Notes: generated by a model not told the origin, from the sequence alone. A stretch of 64,000 nucleotides of DNA from Boesenbergia rotunda (GCA_024364735.1 JAGFNQ010001122.1:1-64000); one strand, 5' to 3'; numbered from the stretch's first letter, positions 1-11,532 are shown. A program made the numbers and translations.

Positions 1-1
1 G

Positions 2-1033
2 GGAGACTTATCAGTATTGGAGTATGAGGCGGAGTTTACCCGCCTATCAGAGTATTGCCCTCACTTGGTTGCAAACGACATGGAGAGGATGACTCAGTTT
101 CATCAGGGTCTAGCGGCATATATACAGACTCGTATGTCAGGATTTGTCCCGACCTCCTATAGAGAGGCATTAGAGCGAGCGCTCATTATTGAGATGACTC
201 AGCACAGACTGTTTGGGGGTAAGAAGGAAGGGAAGCAGACTGTATCGGACTCAGCCCAGACTCAGCAGCCGCAGACTACTGGACAGAAGCGCGGCAGCCA
301 GGGTCAGTTCGCTCAGGGCACCTTTGAGGCATCGTCCAGGCCCCAGAAGTCACGGCGTTCTTCGGCAGGATCCTTTCAATCTCCTCAGCAGAATCAGGAG
401 AGATCTACTGATGGATCATACTGTGTACAATGTGGTTCTCTGGAGCATATTAGGGCGGATTGCCCACTGGAGCATTCTGTGTGCTACTATTGTAAGCTAC
501 CAGGGCATATTAGGCGAGATTGTGCGCTGAAAGCACAACATGAGGGTACGAGAGCTATTGGGCAGAGCGGGCAGATGAGTCAGTCAGGATCTCATAGTGG
601 AGGGTATAGGACACAGTCTTTTTTCCGTCAGCCGCAGTCCGCCCCTCCAGCACTTGTCTACTGTATGCCAGGATATGAGGCTTGCTACACCTCGGCTGTA
701 TCGCCAAGTTCAGCCTTAGGATCTCAGCAGCAGTGTATTCCTCCGCATCAGGATTATCCACCTTATCAGCCGCAATCTCAGCTGCAGTATCAGCCACTGC
801 CACAGCCGCAGCAGTACCTGGCGGTGCCACAGCCACAGTAGTACCGGGCAGTACCACCCCCACCGCCGGAGACGGGACAAGCGTATCAGCCACAGTCTCA
901 GCTGCCGTATCAGCCACTGCCACAGCCACAGCAGTACTCGGCAGTACCACCCCCACCGCCGGAGACGGGACGAGCGTATGCGACCACCAGAGAGGAGCAC
1001 CGCAGACCCAAGGAGCGACTTTTCGCGGTATGA
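2..1033 (+). pseudogene. Gag protein, C-terminal part, Ty3/Gypsy type, two CCHC zinc knuckles, one in-frame stop
   Basis: The frame is already open at the window edge, so the true start lies upstream. The first about 60 residues (YEAEFTRLSEYCPHLV region) resemble the C-terminal end of the retrotransposon gag domain. Two CX2CX4HX4C zinc knuckles follow at about residues 138-170 (CVQCGSLEHIRADC, then CYYCKLPGHIRRDC); these would bind genomic RNA during particle assembly. After them comes a Gln/Pro-rich tail. A TAG stop at 839-841 interrupts the tail, but the same frame continues to a TGA at 1031-1033 and is still Q/P-rich, so the TAG is probably a recent nonsense change of a Gln codon (inference). 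The last residues before the TGA (RAYATTREE) look like the gag-protease linker of Ty3/Gypsy elements, but no protease motif follows. Confidence 0.8.
764..975 (+). repeat. In-frame Q/P-rich coding repeat, two units
   Basis: The stretch 764-882 and the stretch 883-975 are two versions of one unit (YQPQSQLQYQPLPQPQQY, then a run ending PPPPPETG). The second unit lacks 27 bases present in the first. Both units keep the gag frame, so the length difference preserves translation. Confidence 0.8.
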
Positions 1034-1364
1034 TGTTCGTTTATTTACTTGTCAATTAAAATAGAGATAATCGGAATCAGTACCTTTTTATGCTTATTAC
1101 GGATACTTATAGATGGAGTCTAGGGTGGCCCTACTGTTTGGAGAGATGTTGGTTATTAACCAATTGTCAGGGGAGACCACTGGTTTCAGTAGGACGTTAC
1201 CCTACTCGGAAACTTATGGTTAGTTTCCGTATAGTAGTTATACGATATAGGGGTTAGTATGTATGGTTAGATTTCGTTCAGCATATTACTATCTATATGT
1301 TGTTAGTACCTGTTGTGGGTGATAAACGAAATTTGGGGACCAAATTTTTATTAGTGGGGGAGGA
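1034..1364 (+). other. 3' non-coding internal region and polypurine tract of the gag-only element
   Basis: No open frame of note. It ends with the purine-rich AGTGGGGGAGGA at 1353-1364 directly before the LTR start, the position and composition expected of a plus-strand priming site. Confidence 0.7.
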
Positions 1365-4283
1365 TGTTAAATCCGACATATTTGACTAGGTCCCGGTAAT
1401 TTTTGGAGGATTACCGGATAAGTTCCGGGGCTTCCGAATCCTTGGACACAAATTTAGGGATCAAAAGTTAATAAAACAAACAATTACAAGGACTAAAATG
1501 TATGTAAGTTTAAAACTAGGGGTGATTTTGCAATTAGAAGGAAGTTGGTTGGACTAAACTGCAAAATGGCCACCTTAAGAGCCGATTAGGGCTCACTGTT
1601 TTAGCCCATTCGATTCCTCCACAGCCGAACTCGACGCGCTGCACACCCTCCTCGGCCGATCGAAGCCAACGCCACCATCGCCTGCGTCGTCGTCTACCTC
1701 TCCGGCGAACCCAGCTTTGGGAATCTGGCGAACATCTGGGCTCTAATTTCCTTGCTCCCCAAACCACCTCGCGAGTGTGAGTCAAGGATTTCACTTCGGG
1801 TGATTTGGGAGCGCGGTAGTTTTCTCTGGTCGACGAGTTCATCGCGCCATCGGAGCCCCACCGGAGGTGAGTAGGGAATCCCTCTTGAGGGATGAGCTTC
1901 ATTTTCGATTGAAGACCTAGAATTAATTTTGTTTTGGTGATTATTGCCGTGTTCTTATTCTGATTTAGGGATTGCACCAGTTTTTCCCTATTGAGATTGG
2001 GCGTGATTCCTTGGAAGGGATCTAGGTTCTTCAAAGAGGGACTGTGCGCGTATCAACATAGGTAAGGGTTGTTATCTGGTTGGCCTGCCGGATTAGAGAA
2101 GTCTTGAGCCTGAGGAATTACGACTGTGTAAGGTGAGCTCTAAACCCCTGCTTAATTCATCTCGTTCTGATGTTTCTGTCATTTAGGACTACTGTGTGAT
2201 TGGGGTTTAAGAGGTGTTAGTTGACAACTTGATCCGACCTTTGTTGTTTCCATTTGATATTAGGTTGCGAGGTGGATTATCTTCCTGTAACCGAATGGTA
2301 AGCCCTGCGTTGGATTATTAGGATTGTATTGTGGTTAGCATCAAATTACCATGTGAATGGTAGATAACCTGCTTAGATCAATGAAGGTAACTTTGTATTA
2401 GGATCTTATAGTGTTTGGCACATGTTACCTTGAAAGGATGGGGTGATTGAGTTGAGATTGGGTTTAGTATGAAGCTTAACCCTAATAATCTATGTATGAT
2501 GAATGCGAATTTAGGATTGAACCTAATTAATACGTGATTAAAAACCTTTCCGTTTAATTAGACGTAAGTAAATGAAAGAGTACAATTGGATAAACCCTAA
2601 TTTGGTTAAGGAGTAATTAGCTAAGTATCTTCTTGTAACTAGCTAATTAATTACATCCTTGATATAGGAGCTTGATCGGATTTATTGTTACTTATTTTGA
2701 CGGGTGGTTCTGTCTCGATCGATACGGACTTCACTTTTGGAGGCGGGTACCCTTTGACTTATCTTTCTGATATTGTCATTTTGTTATGCATAGACTGTTA
2801 TAGATAGCAGTAAGATTATACGCTATCCCTATTTATTGTGCCTGTTCTAGATACTTGTTGTCTATCCCTGTTTATTGTGCCTGTTCTAGATACTTGTTGT
2901 CTATCCCTGTTTATTATGCCTGTTCTGGATACATGTGGTTTATCCCTGAGTTATTAGGTTGTTAGTTCCATACAGTCTCAGGTATTGTCATATCTATATG
3001 TATGCTTAGAGATCGTATTGTACCTCTTGCATTTGACCTTGAGGGATCTGTAGTTTCCGGCCAGTATACCTTGTAGGTTACCTGTATTTCCTGTGATAGG
3101 ATTCAGACTGAGACCTAGTATACTGAGGACTTGGGGAGGGAGGTATGTGTATCTATCATACACCATCCTTGCATTGTTGCATGCCGGCGATCAGCGACTC
3201 CCTTGTGGTTGAGCCTAATCGTCTTCCGGTACATGATATGCGCACACGGCCACTCATGGGTTAGTGGATACCGTAGGATGTGCGCATTAGCCCTGTATTG
3301 CTCCGTTCGGCCACTATTTGGAGGGTGAGCGCGGGCGTGGTAGCAGCCAGGGATCCCTTCTCGTACTGAGCCACGAGGAGATGAGAGCTTGACTCCCCCA
3401 TTGCTTGGGGTCGGAGGGAGTCTCCACCAGCATCCTGTCCACCCGGTCACTCAGGAGCAGTGATGGCAGGGTTCATACAGGTTGTCACAGCTCTACCCAC
3501 GCGGACGTCGCGGACGATGATCCTGACTGGGACTAGGGGGTGGCACATGTCATTGCACCATGTGCATATTTTGCATCGTGCATTGTTTGCTGCACTTGAT
3601 TTCTGCAATTGTTTGACATGCATATTCTGGAAACTGTTATCTGAGATTATGTCTTTTGGTATTCCCTTGGTATTTCTTACCCTCTTTACAGGTTAGATGG
3701 ATTCAGGTATGTATCTACCTCAGTATGTTCAGTACTAGTCTTCTCCTACTGTTGATATGAGTCTGTATTAGCTGAACTCTTATTGTTGGTATAACCTTCT
3801 ATGCATATCTGTTGGGTATTCGCTGAGCTATGGACTCACCCCGTTGCCATATATGTTTATTTCAGGTTGATGTCTGCGAGGAGATCCCTAGCCGCCAGTC
3901 CTTAGCTCCCGAGGAGCTCTGTTTAGTTTTACTTGACGTTGTTTCACTTATGGACCCTGTACTATTTCCTATGCTTCCGTTGTAATGTTTTGAACATGTA
4001 TTCACGTTTTATTTGATGGCATTGTACCTTTGAGTCCTATGTTAGACTTCGTTTGATTTTGGTTTTGTTCCTGCCCCCTGGCAGCTCAGGTGAGTCCGGA
4101 TTTGGTTTTACGGCGTTATAGTGTTATATACAGTTATATATGTGTGGATTGGAGGCCTGAGGCCTTTTAAACTGCGTGGTTGTGTTATATTATCTGTGTG
4201 TATGTGTAAATTGTCCGCCGGACAGGGGAGGTACTGTCCGATTTTATATTGGATTAGTGGCTCCCGGGTCTCGGGGCGTGACA
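1365..4283 (+). repeat. 3' LTR of the gag-only Ty3/Gypsy-like element
   Basis: It begins TGTTAAATCC immediately after the polypurine tract and ends CGTGACA, giving TG...CA ends over 2,919 bp. Positions 1600-1870 are GC-rich, unlike the AT-rich rest, and resemble the gene-like leader often found in long plant Gypsy LTRs. The second LTR is not in the window, so the ends rest on the polypurine tract and the TG/CA ends only. Confidence 0.75.
2823..2945 (+). repeat. 39-bp tandem repeat in the LTR, three copies plus part
   Basis: Units starting CTATCCCTGTTTATTGTGCC begin at 2823, 2862 and 2901, each exactly 39 bases apart, with a degenerate partial copy from 2940. Confidence 0.9.
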
Positions 4284-5524
4284 TATACATTGAACAAGGA
4301 AGAGTTAGTCAAAAAATATAGTACCAAAATGAAGAAAAGTCCTAGTTAACCTAAGCAATAAGTCCTGGTTCGATGAATTGTGCACAAAGTCCTGGTTCAT
4401 GAAATTGGGCAATAAGTCCTGGCCGAGGGCTGGGTATCGATGTCCTGGTTTATGGAATTGGGCAATAAGTCCTGGCCGAGTGCTGGGCACCGAAGTCCTG
4501 GTTCGTGGAATTAGGCAATAAGTCCTGGTGAGTAAAGCTGGGCAAAAGTCCAACCGGATGGGTTGGGTGGCAACCGTCTCCTGAGAGGAGTAGGTGAAAG
4601 GCGTGCTCCTCAGGATGGGAACATAGGCATCGGTTCTACCTAGGGTTTCGTGGGAAATCCGAAGTCAGAACCAAGTCCTTAAGGTTAAGATTCTCTGCAT
4701 GTTTGTCTTGTCTTTGATTGTATTGCAGGTACTTAAAAGTTGGAAACAAGGCAGGCAAGCGAACACAAAGTGACCTGGAAGAAGCATCCAGGGCGCCTGT
4801 ATTAATACAAGCACCCCAGAGCTATGGGCGCTCTGGACTGGGCAGCCACCTCCTAGGCGCCTGTTAACACAGGTGCCTGAGAGCACCCAGGCGCCCTGTA
4901 TGGGTCAGGCGCCTGGGAAGGGGGAGCTTAGCCCTGCTGCGAGTTCGGCGCGAAGATGACGTTTGACCGAGCCTTGTGAGGTGCCCCCTTCAACACAGGC
5001 GCTCTATAAAAGACTATATAAAGGGGCTTCGACCCCTCAACTCAGAAAATGATTTTCAAGATCATTCTTAGCATTCCAATGACGACAAAGAGCTAAAGAC
5101 AAGGCTCTGCGACCAAGGAGGCTCCGGGAGCAAGTGCGCGACACTTCGGAGTTCCAGATCGGTCGAGTCTTCAACTCTTTTGTTTGGTTTGAATTTAAAT
5201 TCTGCACTTATTTTTCTATATCTTGTTGATTGTAAATTGTGCACTGTAAGAAGGGTTTCTCCGCCTCCGAAAAGTCCGGAAATGAGACTATTAGTGGACG
5301 GGCGTTTCCCACGCGTAGGCCTTGGACGTACTGACCTTGGGGGGTTGGGAGCCAAGTAAAAAATCCAATGTGCACTTTATTATTTGTTTGTTCTTTCTAT
5401 TTTTCTCTGCTACTAACTCTGTATCTAGAACGAACCTCGAAAGTTTATGAAAGACGAGTTTCCGCAAGAATTTTTACGGTCGATATTCACCCACCCCCCT
5501 CTATCGACGACATTGGTCCCCACA
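4284..5524 (+). repeat. Partial LTR (3' portion) of a non-autonomous LTR family
   Basis: The sequence matches LTR copies at 28695-29925 (+) and 40605-42330 (-): U3 runs of AGTCCTGG-type repeats (4340-4540), a stretch rich in GGCGCC, a TATA box, the phrase GGGGCTTCGACCCC, and a terminal pyrimidine-rich stretch ending CCCCACA at 5524. Its 5' part is missing because the gag-only element ends at 4283. A primer site follows directly. Several bases differ from the minus-strand copy, so this is an old insertion. Confidence 0.8.
5014..5036 (+). promoter_or_regulatory. LTR core promoter: TATA box plus GC hairpin
   Basis: CTATATAAA followed directly by GGGGCTTCGACCCC, a short inverted repeat (GGGG/CCCC). 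The same pair recurs at 29415-29435 (+) and 41075-41098 (-), and in weaker form at 34356-34376 and 36195-36213. Placement supports the LTR promoter and start-site region. Confidence 0.6.
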
Positions 5525-5538
5525 AGTAGTATCAGAGC
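5525..5538 (+). other. Primer-binding site (initiator Met tRNA type), one base changed
   Basis: AGTAGTATCAGAGC directly follows the LTR end. The usual core is TGGTATCAGAGC; here the first G of GG is A. The minus-strand copy at 40591-40604 keeps the unmutated form. Confidence 0.85.
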
Positions 5539-5633
5539 CTGGTAGCTCTTCACCGAACTAACAGCCGACGGAGCAATGATGCTAGGAGTTGAGGGGGAGC
5601 CCAGGGGTGAATCAGGTACATTTTCTTTTAAGA

Positions 5634-5965
5634 ATGTCAATTTTTAAATTTCATATTACGTGTTTCAAGTGCAGGGAGAGAGGACACTATAAAAATCAAT
5701 GTCCTACTCGTAAGACTCTATCTACACCACCGGCGACAAAGGAGGGGCCAACACCCGGAGTCCGACGAGACAAGAGTCACATAAAATGCTTCAAGTATTA
5801 AAAGTACGGACACTACAAAAATCGGTGTCCGTCAAAGGTACGAAAAGTTTATGTTCGTAAAGATTTTCAAATTCCTCCACTATCTTATGTAGATAACTTA
5901 GATAGTTTTTTTGAAAAATTAAACTTTGTGAAAAGTTTATTTTGCATGACCAATTACAAAATGTA
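5634..5965 (+). pseudogene. Small gag-like protein with two zinc knuckles (broken)
   Basis: ATG at 5634 starts a frame beginning MSIFKFHITCFKC; the minus-strand copy starts the same way at 40501, which supports this start over other candidates. The first knuckle CFKCRERGHYKNQC (CX2CX4HX4C) is intact. The second, starting CFKY at about 5788, has lost its second Cys, and a TAA at 5799-5801 interrupts it; the same frame then continues with GHYKNRCP and about 45 further residues to a TAG. The protein would be an RNA-binding nucleocapsid-like product of the non-autonomous element. No gag core, protease or polymerase is attached. Confidence 0.65.
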
Positions 5966-6610
5966 GATAATGTTAAAATATCAGAAATTAACTTTTTCAT
6001 CCTTAATGTTAATTCAATAATTTCTAAAATAAATTCTGATAATATTAATTCTAAAAATTCTGATAATTTTAAGGATATTTCTAAAATTAATTATGATAAT
6101 TTTAAGGATATTTCTAAAATTAATTCTGATAATTTTACTGATAATTTTGAAATTAAATCTGAAAATTTTGAGATTAATCCTGAAAATATTAAAGATATTT
6201 CTGAGGATAAGGATGATTTATTAAGGATATTCTTGAGGATATTAAAGATAATGTTGAGGATAACTATGAGGATATTGAAATTAAAATATCTTTAGATAAT
6301 AATTTAATTATTAATTTCTTACATAATCTTGAAGAAAATTATAAAATATTAACTAGTAGTCCTGAAAATTACTCTACATACTATGAAGATATAGAAGAAT
6401 ATGACTTTGATGATGAGAAGGAAGGTGAATTTTCTAAGATCAAGGCTACAGTTAATAAAATTTACAAAAATTCAAACAAATCAGAATTGTTAGAAAACTT
6501 AAAAATTAAATAAAGAAGAAATAATAAATAAATCAGATATTTTTGAAATAATGAAAATAATGGAGCTAAACCCACAACTATTAATTAACCCCAGAAATTT
6601 TGAAACCTAA
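5942..6610 (+). pseudogene. Asn/Asp/Ile-rich ORF, unrecognised, C-terminal PQLL motif
   Basis: The open stretch 5942-6295 is made of near-repeats such as INSDNFKDISK and is rich in Asn, Asp, Ile and Lys. After a frameshift near 6230-6290 the reading continues in another frame through an acidic run (EEYDFDDEKEGEF) and YKNSNKSELLENLK, and ends near ELNPQLLINP. The minus-strand copy (39547-40152) has the same order: INSDN-like repeats, acidic run, YKNSNKVEVLNKF, then QLDPQLLFNP. Conservation across two diverged copies shows this was a real protein of the family. I do not recognise a domain. There is no ATG at its start in either copy, so it may be the distal part of the zinc-knuckle protein. Confidence 0.5.
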
Positions 6611-6631
6611 ATCAAATAAAATCTTAATTAA

Positions 6632-7075
6632 ATTCTTACCTTAATTATTTCAACCCTAATTAAATCTTAACAATTTTTACCTTAATTATTTCAACCTTAA
6701 ATAAAACTTAATTAATTGTTTTACTTAAATTAATCCTTAATTATTTTAATTTTAACTAATTCTTAATTAATTTAATTTTAATTAATCCTTAATTAATTAA
6801 CTTTAATTAATTCTTAAATAATTTCATTTTAATTAATCCTTAATTAATTTAACTTTAATTAATTCTTAATTAATTTAAACTTTAATTAATTCTTAATTAA
6901 TTTAACTTTAATTAATCCTTAATTAATTTAATGATAATTAATCCTTAATTAATTTAATTTTAATTAATTCTTAATTAATTTAACTTCAATTAATTCCTAA
7001 TTAAATTAACATCAATTAATTAATTTAACTTCAATTTGTTTAATTAATTTAACTCTAACTTGTAAATAACTTAAA
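6632..7075 (+). repeat. 26-bp AT minisatellite
   Basis: Imperfect 26-base units of the form TTAATTAATTTAACTTTAAT plus TAATCC repeat for about 440 bases. The minus-strand copy carries the same 26-base period at 39115-39545, in the same place after the Asn/Asp-rich ORF. Confidence 0.85.
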
Positions 7076-8745
7076 CTTAAATTAAATAAAATCTTACCCA
7101 AACTGCAATAATTAAATTAATAAAATTAAATATGTAAAAGTGGATTGACATATTCGCGGGTTCACACGACATGTATCAAATCAAGAATTTGATACATTAT
7201 TAGAAGCTTAAGTAAAATGATTTGAATTGTTTGACTCATGCAATACTGCAATGCTCATGCATTTGCTTTTTTTTATGTGTATATGTCATGACATTCATAT
7301 TTAAATTTATGCATGATTTAGAACGGTTATAGGAAAAAGACTAATTGAAACTTGAACAACATAGTATTAGGTGGAGATGAGATGATAGTACGTTAGGGAA
7401 GCCCTTCTAATAAGGTCAGACAAGGTAAGGCGTACCCTACTTGGTCTGTTTAGTCTGGTGGAACTAGCCGAAGCTACCGATTCAAAACCTAAGCTAGTTA
7501 GACCAAAATTTTTCAAGAAGTAATTTGAAAATGAACTTTCATGGAAAGGGTTGTTGCTCCAATAAGACTACAACCAAAGAAGGCCTCTGTGCCTCACCAA
7601 GACCTGAAAGCCAATTATCGAAACTCAAATTCAAATTACTATTTGATAAATTTGAATCTAACGCAAGGTTTAATTAAATCTTAGATTTAAATTCAAAGAA
7701 AAATTATTCAAGCATCTCACAATACACCCATAAGGCAACCTTGCTCGCTTGTACTGAGACATCTAAAATGGGTGAGGTGTTAAGGACTAATAAATTGAAA
7801 AATGCTTTTCAAAAATATTTTCCAAAAGTCTTAGGATATTTTTTCTAAAAATCTATTTTTCAAAATAGTTCTTTAACATAATAATGTTTTTATGGATTTC
7901 ATGCTTGTTTGAATGCTTATATATAATATACATTTTCAAAATTATACCTTTTTCAAAAATCTGTTTGACGTACATAATTAGACACAAGCCTTTTAGGTCA
8001 ACACTAAAGTCTCTTAAGACACTTAGATAAAGTCAAACGGTGTCGGGTACAGGGGGAGTGATTTTATTCTTTTAAAAAATTATTTTTTTCAAAAATTCAA
8101 ATTTTTCAAAAACCTTATGCTTTAAAAAAATGTATTATCATCTCAAAATAAGGTTTTCAAAAATTGGTTCAAAAAACTTTGTTATATTACTATCTCTTTG
8201 GAAAATTTACTATCATTCCAAATTGTGTTTTCGAAAATTATCTCCTTGAAAATTACCTTACTGAACATGTCATTCAAAACTGTTCTTTTGATTTTGATAA
8301 ACCCTAAAGACACAGAGGAAATCTTCTTTATGATATACAAGGACTCCTGGGATGTGTCAAATTTAGGGGGGAGTCTAAATCAAAAGAAAACTTTCTGACA
8401 AGTATTTTTGAATATTTTTCTGGCAATTATTTTTTGAAATTATTAGATAATTCTTTTGGTCTAATCAAACCCTAAAGACTCAGAGGAAGAGTACTTGTAG
8501 TCAACAAGCTTACAAGGACTGTGTCAAGTTTAGGGGGAGATCAAATTAAAAGAATTATTAAACATTTCAAAATAATATGTTTTCATACACTATTTTTTTT
8601 AAATCCTTTTGAAAATATAAGTAATCTTTCCTTCAAAATTACTATACTATCACTTTCAAAATAGTACTTTTTCAAATCCATTGATTTTTATACTATCACT
8701 TTCAAAAACATATTCCCTTTGCTTATAGAATCCCTATTTGAATTT
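7076..8745 (+). other. Conserved non-coding internal region of the non-autonomous element (3' end missing)
   Basis: No convincing coding frame. The order of blocks matches the minus-strand copy at 37048-39100: a block with CGCGGGTTCACACG (7155-7168), a block around 7380-7640 with CTCACCAAGACCTG, then AT-rich DNA holding three modules ending in a GGGGGAG run (8051-8057, 8366-8373, 8534-8540). The module sequence (GTGTCAAGTTTAGGGGGAG) resembles a polypurine tract repeated several times. The expected 3' end and second LTR are replaced by other LTR DNA at 8746. Confidence 0.6.
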
Positions 8746-9098
8746 TGTTAAATATCGAGTTTTAGAGGGGTTAAATGGGAAAAATTTTGAAACATAAGGG
8801 CTTAGTTGTAATTTTTCGAAAGGGGAGGGTTTATTTGTAAAATGCCAAAACAAATACTAAAGCCCTAGAAACCTCCTCCCAAATCGGTTCCACACCCGAT
8901 TCCACCTCTGCCCTAGCCGACGCTCGCTGCACGCGAGCGGTTCCGCCTCAGCGACGCCGACGTCGACACTCCATCGCGTCGTCGCCGACCACCATCTTGC
9001 CTTCTCCATTTCCCTTCTTCTTCTTCTGCCTTCTCCGACGCGCAAGAACAGGGTGTCGTACGCCCGTGCACCGACTGCCGGCAGTCCCTGTTGACGAG
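8746..9098 (+). repeat. Possible fragment of a Gypsy-like LTR (5' part)
   Basis: TGTTAAATATCGAG resembles the start of the LTR at 1365. A similar plan follows: AT-rich text, then a GC-rich gene-like stretch (8870-9095). It breaks off at 9098, where Copia LTR sequence starts in mid-LTR. Similarity to the first LTR is weak, so family membership is a guess. Confidence 0.35.
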
Positions 9099-9854
9099 CT
9101 TGATTGATTTTTATCATGAATTAAAATATGATTTTAACCATGAAATAAAATCAAACTTGGCATGATGGAATAAGTTATTTCATATTTGAGAGGCTTGATG
9201 ATTGAGAGGCCACTATATAAAGGACCCAAGGCATAGGCTCTCTCTCACGTTTTTCTCTTCTTCTCTTCTCCCCTTCTTGCCGTGCGCCAACCTGTCCCAA
9301 GAAGGAGCACCAGCTGGCCGCCCCTGCCCTTTCCCTGCCGACCACCACCTGCTGCCAGAGAAGGAAGCTCCGGCCATCTCTTGGCCGGAAGAAGATGCTG
9401 CCGAAATTAGAGTTTGCCGCAAGGATCTTTTTGCCGCAAGCCTCTTCTTTTGCTTCACCGGAATTTTGATTCCGGCCATCCTTTTGTGGTTAGTCTTCCG
9501 ACTTCTCTCTTGGTTTTTCTTGTCACGTTCTCAGAGAATCTAGTAGTTCTCGAGAACACGAAACTCGTGGCTTTGCGAAGTCATCCCAAAGATACTCGGC
9601 TTTCCGACTTCTCTCCAAGGGACGCTTACGGTTGGATCTCGTCCCTTCCTTCGAGTTACACGAGGTAATACGTAAATTAGTTTACGTTTTTGCAAAATTT
9701 TAAATATATGATCATGTCTACAGAAGATAAAATTGCATGCTTAGATGTGTGGTTAAATAATTAGAGAAATTATTTATGCTAAACCTTCCACTGCACGTAA
9801 TTAATTTTAAAATTACGAACCCACATCCATGTCAACATGCACCCGGTCCCAACA
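9099..9854 (+). repeat. Copia 5' LTR, 3' part only
   Basis: Starts at CTTGATTGATTTTTATC, matching the 3' LTR from about 27928, and ends CCCAACA. TATA box TATATAAAG at 9214-9222. The copies differ by scattered substitutions and by a replaced segment around 9600-9620 versus 28430-28450. Confidence 0.88.
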
Positions 9855-9855
9855 G

Positions 9856-9867
9856 TGGTATCAGAGC
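9856..9867 (+). other. Copia primer-binding site
   Basis: TGGTATCAGAGC, complementary to the 3' end of plant initiator methionine tRNA, one base after the LTR end. Confidence 0.92.
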
Positions 9868-11532
9868 GAGGTTTGTGTTCGACATAATCATATAATTGTT
9901 TTTGCGGAAAACTTTGTCATGATCTCAATTTTGGAAAATTTTTCAATTATGGAAACTTTCCAATTATGGTAAATTTTTTATTTAGGAATTTCAAAGTTTG
10001 GAAATCCTCATGCAATTTTACAAACTTTTGAAATATCTCTGTTTCTGAAATTTTATGATAATTGTGAAAACTTTCCATTTTTGGAAACTTTTCAATTTTG
10101 GAAATTTCCCATTTTGCAAAATTTTCAATTTTGGAAATACGTAAGTTTTCTTTGTACCAGAAACTTACAATTATTCTGAAAACCTTTTATTTTGGAAACT
10201 TTCAATTTATCGAAAGCTCGCAATTTTGGGCACTTTCTTTCAAGAAAGTCTAGACAAATTATGGGAATATTAATTGGCATTTAAATTCATAATTGGAAAT
10301 TAAATTATTTATAAAATTCTTTATTTTGGATTGAGCCTCGGGGAGCCGTCCAAATTAAATTATTGATATTAATTTTCCATAAATAAAATATGTGATCAAA
10401 TCTTAAAAATTTGTGAGGTGATTCTCAAACGATAATTTCCTTATTTGATTTATGAGATGATGCTCTTACATATTATTGTCTGCAAAATTAATTAGGAAAA
10501 TTATTTCATATTGAGTATATTTCCTTAAATAAGATTTTCATGAAAATAATATGTGGTTGAATTAAGGGAATCTGTCTCTTAATTTAATAAGATTTGATTT
10601 AGAGAAATCAAAGTCTTAAACATATTAATTCCGAAATTGATTATGATAATTTAGGAAATTGTTTCCAAAAAACAATTCCTTGAATAAAGTATGAAATTAT
10701 AATTAGGAAATCCGGTTCCTAATTCAATTAATGAGAGTTGATAAATTAAGTCACATACATACTTTATTAAGGAAATCGTTAGAACATGACATAATTATAT
10801 GTCATGAATGTGCATAAAAGAAAAGGATGAGACCCAAAACCCCTTACAAAATATTAAGGTCAACACCTTCCATTAATATGGTTAGAACCGGAGTTTTGTT
10901 TCTCGTTTGGGTTGATGGACACATCCATGCCCGGCTTGAACCTCAACATGTTCAAACCATGGAATTAGTTTATGATTAATATAGTTGGAGCATAGGTCAA
11001 TCCTTAGTTTTGGTTGTTGGACACATCCAAGCCTGACTAAACGGTTGAATGAGCTCCAACCATGTTAAAACTATTTCTTGATTAATGGGTCAGCCTTAAG
11101 CTTGGAGCATCGATTTGTTATGCCACAGCCAAGGTCGATGTAAAGAGAGGTGCAGTTGGGTGCTATGTATATTGTTGCATACTTGTTAATGAGTTAACAA
11201 CCCAATGATTTATGCAAACATTCAATTAGTTGATAGCATAATGTGATAGTTACATATGTATAATATGTAATCGGTATAATTACCTACCTTCATAGCTAAG
11301 AATAACTTGATGGACTCTAGCCATGGTTGTTCTTATCTATGGTTGGATATCAACCTATTTGGAAATGTTCCTACGATCTCCCGAATTGATAAAAAGGGTT
11401 ATTCAATTCAAAAAATAAAAAGGATTTAATTAATGTATATTGATGCATTCTTTATCATTCTTATCACATAAGCTCAATTTGTATTTCTAGGATAATCACC
11501 TGATTATGTCTTCTCTAAGTTTGTGATCCATT
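9868..11532 (+). other. Copia 5' untranslated leader
   Basis: About 1.7 kb of AT-rich DNA between the primer site and gag without a coding frame. It contains many GGAAA/TTTCC runs (9930-10260) and an imperfect repeat of GGACACATCCA (10917 and 11019). A long leader here is common for this kind of element. Confidence 0.6.

Larger units (their letters stand above)
1..4283 (+). mobile_element. Ty3/Gypsy-like LTR element with gag but no pol (5' end outside window)
   Basis: The left edge cuts into a gag reading frame. Only about 330 bases separate its end from a polypurine tract and an LTR of 2,919 bp that starts TGTTAAATCC and ends GGGGCGTGACA. No protease, reverse transcriptase, RNase H or integrase is present between gag and the LTR. 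This matches either an internal deletion or a gag-only non-autonomous element of the kind called TR-GAG. The element is inserted in, or abuts, the LTR of a second family that begins at 4284; the five bases after it are TATAC, but the left flank is outside the window so the target duplication cannot be tested. Confidence 0.75.

Noticed and set aside
555..1000. Long open stretches on the minus strand at 555-956 and 716-1000
   Set aside because: They are antisense shadows of the Q/P-rich gag repeat.
1534..2034. 166-codon open stretch on the minus strand in the first LTR
   Set aside because: It lies in the GC-rich leader-like part of an LTR; Arg-rich text without a domain. LTR context makes a real gene unlikely.
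5634..6610. Endogenous pararetrovirus (caulimovirid) coat region
   Set aside because: Zinc knuckles with an acidic stretch could suggest this, but the paired LTRs, TSD, primer site and polypurine tract of the minus-strand copy show an LTR retrotransposon, and no viral polymerase or movement protein is present.
9202..9543. 113-codon open stretch repeated at 28031-28372
   Set aside because: Both copies lie in the transcribed part of the Copia LTR; the repetition is due to LTR duplication. Leu/Pro/Ser-rich pyrimidine text, no family features.
9856..9867. tRNA gene at TGGTATCAGAGC sites
   Set aside because: These are primer-binding sites only; no tRNA fold or remaining tRNA sequence surrounds them.
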